From positions 62,001 to 126,000 of the forward strand of contig CABMPP010000003.1 of assembly GCA_902388495.1 (NCBI GenBank): 64,000 nucleotides of DNA, given 5' to 3'. Numbering within the stretch: position 1 is the first letter of the stretch; the number at the start of each line of letters is the position of its first letter. The translations under genes were made by a program, and so were the position numbers. This document shows positions 60,709-64,000 of this stretch, one piece after another. Source of the DNA: an uncultured Bacteroides sp. (lineage in GTDB: Bacteria > Bacteroidota > Bacteroidia > Bacteroidales > Bacteroidaceae). Under the pieces are notes generated by a model, which was given only the letters and a program-made list of their open reading frames with translations, searched no databases and had not been told where the DNA came from.

Positions 60709-61776
60709 ATGAAGAAGTTACTATATATATCCGTTCTTTCCTTGTTGCTCTTTTCCTCTTGTAAGTCGAAAAGAAATCTCGTTGCGTCGTTGCCGCAGCA
60801 AGTAATAAAGACTGATACTACCCAGTTGGCTGATACTGTCGGCTTGCCGTCCTCCCTTTCCCCGATGCTGACCTTCGATCAATCCGATCTGCGTAATATT
60901 CACCGCCAGGAGGTGACGCGTGCTCCGAAGAAGAAAAAGAAGGAAGAACCGGTGAAGATTCAAAAGGAGATAGTACAACGCGGTACAAAGATTACAACCA
61001 AAACCATTCATGTTTCTTCTGCTTACAAGGGCGTCAGCCGTATCAAAGAATACGACTTTACCCATCGGGATGTCCCTGCTTCCTTCGAGGGGTTCCGCAT
61101 TGCTTTTGTTTCTGACTTGCACTATCAGAGTTTATTGAAAGAAAGGGAATTGAATGACCTTGTTCGCCTGCTTATTGACCAGAAAGCCGATGTATTGCTG
61201 ATTGGCGGTGATTTCCATGAAGGTTGCCAGTATGTGCCTCCCGTCATGGCTGCGCTTGCCAAAGTAAAAACTCCGATGGGGACTTATGCTGTTTTGGGAA
61301 ACAACGACTATGAAGCCTGCTACGACGATATTGTGGAAGAAATGAATCGCTATGGGATGCACTTGCTGGAACATAAAGTCGATACATTGAGGCGTGGCAA
61401 TGAACAGATTCTGATAGCCGGCGTGCGCAATCCTTTTGACCTGGCACGGAATGGCAAATCGCCTACGCTTGCCCTGTCTCCCGATGATTTTGTCATCCTC
61501 ATGACCCATACTCCCGACTATGCGGAAGATGTCTCTATTGCCAACACCGACCTGGTGCTTGCCGGGCATACACATGGCGGGCAGGTGACGTTGTTTGGCC
61601 TTTATGCGCCAATCGTTCCGTCACATTACGGTCAGCGCTTCCTTACCGGATTAAAGTACAATTCGGCTCATGTTCCGATGATTATCACGAATGGCATCGG
61701 CACTTCACAAAAGGCTGTACGCATGTTTGCACCTGCCGAGGTGGTGATGATAGTGCTCCATCAGCTGAAAAACTGA
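60709..61776 (+). CDS. Calcineurin-like phosphoesterase lipoprotein
   Basis: 355 residues from ATG at 60709 (60706 also possible; a longer frame from TTG at 60694 lies inside the promoter and is rejected). Lipobox FSSC. A charged linker with KKKKKEEPVKI precedes the catalytic domain: FVSDLHYQSL, GGDFHEG, LGNNDYEAC, and AGHTHGGQVTLFG. The layout resembles YaeI-type membrane phosphoesterases (lipid A-related or lipid-phosphate hydrolases), here anchored by lipid. Substrate unknown. Confidence 0.86.
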   Translation: MKKLLYISVLSLLLFSSCKSKRNLVASLPQQVIKTDTTQLADTVGLPSSLSPMLTFDQSDLRNIHRQEVTRAPKKKKKEEPVKIQKEIVQRGTKITTKTIHVSSAYKGVSRIKEYDFTHRDVPASFEGFRIAFVSDLHYQSLLKERELNDLVRLLIDQKADVLLIGGDFHEGCQYVPPVMAALAKVKTPMGTYAVLGNNDYEACYDDIVEEMNRYGMHLLEHKVDTLRRGNEQILIAGVRNPFDLARNGKSPTLALSPDDFVILMTHTPDYAEDVSIANTDLVLAGHTHGGQVTLFGLYAPIVPSHYGQRFLTGLKYNSAHVPMIITNGIGTSQKAVRMFAPAEVVMIVLHQLKN

Positions 61777-61794
61777 AAACTTGCCGGAACATAT

Positions 61795-64000
61795 TTATTT
61801 CTCAGGCATCAGCACCACTCCCAGCTTCTTCTTACCATCCATCTTTACCGTAACGGGACTTTCAAAGTGTACATGGCGCAGGTACTTGCTCTCGTGTACG
61901 GCAGGTTGTGCATTCAGGAAGTCCTGATTGTATACACCATCATTCATAAACGCATTGATAGTGAAGTAACCTACTCCGAACGATGTCAGGTTCTGGAAGA
62001 AGTGTGTTCCCTGGCTGGGGTCTACACGGTAGTTCGTCAGTCCGGCTTCTACAATGACACGGGCTGCACTGATATGCGGCCACTTCACGGGGATGCCCAG
62101 CCAAGTATCGCTGCTACCCCAACGGCCGGGACCTACCAGGACATAGTTCTTGCCTTCGTTCAAGAATTGCTGATTCAACTTCTCTATCTCCCAGGCTATC
62201 TCCTGATTGTGGGAAGCACTGTAATCATCGGTCTTCACATAAATAACGTCGTAGATGTCATTCATAATCCCATGTCCCAGCGAATTGTTGGAGCGCAGCA
62301 GCACTTGTTCGTCGGGAATGGTGGTGAGGTCTTCGTCCAACATCTCCTTGCTATCGACGATAGGACGGATTTGCAGCAGATAGAAGGTTCCGGTCTTATC
62401 CTTTTCGCGGCTCATGGTGGCGGCAAACTCTATCTCTACCGGGCGGCGCATCTCTTGTTCCCCGTACTTCAACACTAATTGCAGAATGCGGGGTAACGGG
62501 AATACATCGTGTTGCAGGATATTGGCAAAGGTGATGACTTTGCGTCCGCCGGGGTATAGACCGTCACGTATCACCTGGTCGTAAGGGTCGTAAGTGGAGG
62601 CGATGTAGTTCAAGGCTCCGTCTTTCTCAGCCTCCTTGACGTGGAGTTTCAGCAGATTGAAGCCGTCGTCGATAGAGAAATCCTGTCCGGCATTGCGCAG
62701 GTCGAGGGCATAGAAACGGGTTTGCGTCTCTTTCAGCGCTATGTCCAGTTCGCTGGTTTGCAGCACCTGGTTGGGGTGATAGGGGGAGAAGCGGAGCGTC
62801 ATGCCACCGTCCACAATATATTTTCCCAAGCCGAGAGCCAGGTTAACGGTACCTTCTTCAGCCTTTTCGTCGCCGATGGGGTAGTAGTTGAGCGAACGTG
62901 CCACACCGGACATGCTGGGATAGTAACGGTCGCCATACTGGTTGCCGACTACTTCTTGCAAGATGACGGCCATCTTTTCCTGGTCGATAACATTGCTTGT
63001 GGCCTGCATATATGCCTTGGAGTCGCGGAAGTAGACCGAAGCATAAACTCCCTTGATCGCATCGCTCAACATACGCAGCATTTCGTATTTATCGTCCAGA
63101 TACGGAATCATATAGGTGTTGTAGATGCCCGCAAACGGCTGGTAGTGCGAGTCTTCCAACAAAGAAGACGACCGGATGGCGATAGGCGACTTCACTACAT
63201 CGAAGAAAGTAAAGAAGTCCTCCACCAGGCTGTCCGGCAACTTGGCTTTGAGGAAATAACGCAGGATGACGTCATCATCTGCATCCGACAAGGCTATCTG
63301 ATACAGATTGTTGGTATCCATGAATTCGTCGAACACATCGGTACAAAGCACAACGGTCTTCGGGATGGCTACACGGGCATTCTCAAAGTCTTCGAATTCG
63401 GGATGGTGCTTCACCATGTTGTCGATGAATGCCAGGCCGCGGCCTTTGCCTCCCAACGAACCATCACCGATACGGGCAAAGTTGGAGTAACGGTCGAAGC
63501 GGTCGCGCTTGAAGACGGCTACCACACCCTGGTTCTTCATCTTGCGGTACTTCACGATGGCTTCGAAGATTATTTTGCGGTGAGCATCCACATCTTGCAA
63601 GCTGTTCCAGGTGATGGGTTTCAGGAACTCCGCAACGGGGAACATGGCACGCGAGTAGAGCCAGCGGCTGACGTGGTTGCGGCTGATATGATAGAGGAAC
63701 GATTCTGCCGGTACGGCAAACAGGATGTTCTGCAATTCTTTCAGGTTCTTTACGCGGGCTATCTCCTCCAGAGTGTCCGGGTTGCGGAAGATGAAGTCGC
63801 CGAAACCGAAGTTATCCGATACGATGCGGCGCAAGTCCACATCCATCTTCTTGGAGTTCTTGTCGATGAAAGCGGCATCGTACTTGCTTGCATAAGAGGC
63901 GTTCTCCGATTCGGAGGACTGTATGATAAGGGGAACGAACGGGTCTTCTTTCCGTATGGCGGCACATAGCTTGATGCCTGCCAGTCCATCCTTTTCACCA
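61795..64000 (-). CDS. PEP/pyruvate-binding protein with receiver-like N terminus (5' end beyond the window)
   Basis: 734 residues are visible and the frame stays open to the last base. The N-terminal visible part (IKLCAAIRKEDPFVP, IIQSSESENA, DAAFIDKNSKK) looks like the back half of a response-regulator receiver. The centre has PPDK/PEP-synthase ATP-grasp features: GSLGGKGRGLAFID, SPIAIRSSSLLEDSHYQPFAG and FYLLQIRPI. The His phospho-carrier and PEP-utilising domains of true PEP synthase are not seen; the C-terminal 200 residues (LVGPGRWGSSDTWLGIPVKW) are a separate conserved block. Function unknown; catalysis of PEP synthesis is unlikely. Confidence 0.85.
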   Translation of the reverse strand, partial: GEKDGLAGIKLCAAIRKEDPFVPLIIQSSESENASYASKYDAAFIDKNSKKMDVDLRRIVSDNFGFGDFIFRNPDTLEEIARVKNLKELQNILFAVPAESFLYHISRNHVSRWLYSRAMFPVAEFLKPITWNSLQDVDAHRKIIFEAIVKYRKMKNQGVVAVFKRDRFDRYSNFARIGDGSLGGKGRGLAFIDNMVKHHPEFEDFENARVAIPKTVVLCTDVFDEFMDTNNLYQIALSDADDDVILRYFLKAKLPDSLVEDFFTFFDVVKSPIAIRSSSLLEDSHYQPFAGIYNTYMIPYLDDKYEMLRMLSDAIKGVYASVYFRDSKAYMQATSNVIDQEKMAVILQEVVGNQYGDRYYPSMSGVARSLNYYPIGDEKAEEGTVNLALGLGKYIVDGGMTLRFSPYHPNQVLQTSELDIALKETQTRFYALDLRNAGQDFSIDDGFNLLKLHVKEAEKDGALNYIASTYDPYDQVIRDGLYPGGRKVITFANILQHDVFPLPRILQLVLKYGEQEMRRPVEIEFAATMSREKDKTGTFYLLQIRPIVDSKEMLDEDLTTIPDEQVLLRSNNSLGHGIMNDIYDVIYVKTDDYSASHNQEIAWEIEKLNQQFLNEGKNYVLVGPGRWGSSDTWLGIPVKWPHISAARVIVEAGLTNYRVDPSQGTHFFQNLTSFGVGYFTINAFMNDGVYNQDFLNAQPAVHESKYLRHVHFESPVTVKMDGKKKLGVVLMPEK

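Noticed and set aside
62641-63969. Plus-strand open frame of 442 codons opposite the PEP-binding protein
   Set aside because: Antisense shadow; the minus-strand frame carries clear family motifs and runs on beyond the window.

Overview
The window looks like a chromosome segment of a gut Bacteroides species. This rests on the TAnnTTTG -7 promoter elements found before many genes, the absence of Shine-Dalgarno sequences, the type V (FimB/Mfa2-like) fimbrial genes, many lipoproteins with a lipobox Cys, DUF families restricted to Bacteroidota, and an isolated aconitase-isocitrate dehydrogenase-citrate synthase triad. I see no rRNA, insertion sequence, prophage or CRISPR array. One tRNA is present, tRNA-Ser(GGA).

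Layout. 1-108: start of an unknown gene. 242-5006: oxidative TCA branch. 5519-8351: two tandem HTH paralogs on the minus strand and a small DUF4469-like gene. 8435-11257: a compact operon of steroid 5-alpha-reductase, OYE-type flavin enoate reductase and short-chain dehydrogenase. This is the gene set expected for reductive steroid or bile-acid transformation of the isoallo type, and it is the most interesting metabolic unit here. 11317-14090: pfkA, ispH and cmk. 14355-20299: tonB, polyprenyl synthase, tatD, tRNA-Ser and an exbB-X-exbD-exbD energising operon. 20373-27085: acetyltransferase, M64 peptidase, Lrp regulator, folA-thyA, a phospholipase-D-type synthase and an ECF sigma operon.

27086-27552 holds an unusual eight-copy, 22-bp-period array of TTGCA...CTGCAA dyads between divergent genes. 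27553-30396: an RsmF-like rRNA methyltransferase and a serpin lipoprotein. 30453-38033: a heavy-metal RND efflux operon (TolC, CusA, CusB, Cys/His-rich protein) next to an RclA-like flavoprotein, so probably a copper or oxidative-stress block. 38114-44784: ABC-F ATPase, orphan receiver protein, lipoprotein, CCA-adding-type enzyme and a TPR-membrane-HTH regulator. 44986-50924: a fimbrial locus. Its membrane-anchored AraC-type regulator is preceded by a good promoter and a leader of about 330 nt containing an inverted repeat of about 190 bp; DUF3575, FimB/Mfa2 and DUF6562/GLUG proteins follow. 51178-52056: an orphan LamG-like protein.

52181-56564: phosphate transporter and polyphosphate kinase. 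56618-61776: phosphoesterases, rfbA, rfbB and menA. 61795 to the end: a PEP/pyruvate-binding protein with what appears to be an N-terminal receiver-like domain, truncated by the window edge. Several intergenic regions carry long dyads or dispersed repeats, listed individually. Start codons were re-chosen where an upstream in-frame codon was not credible.
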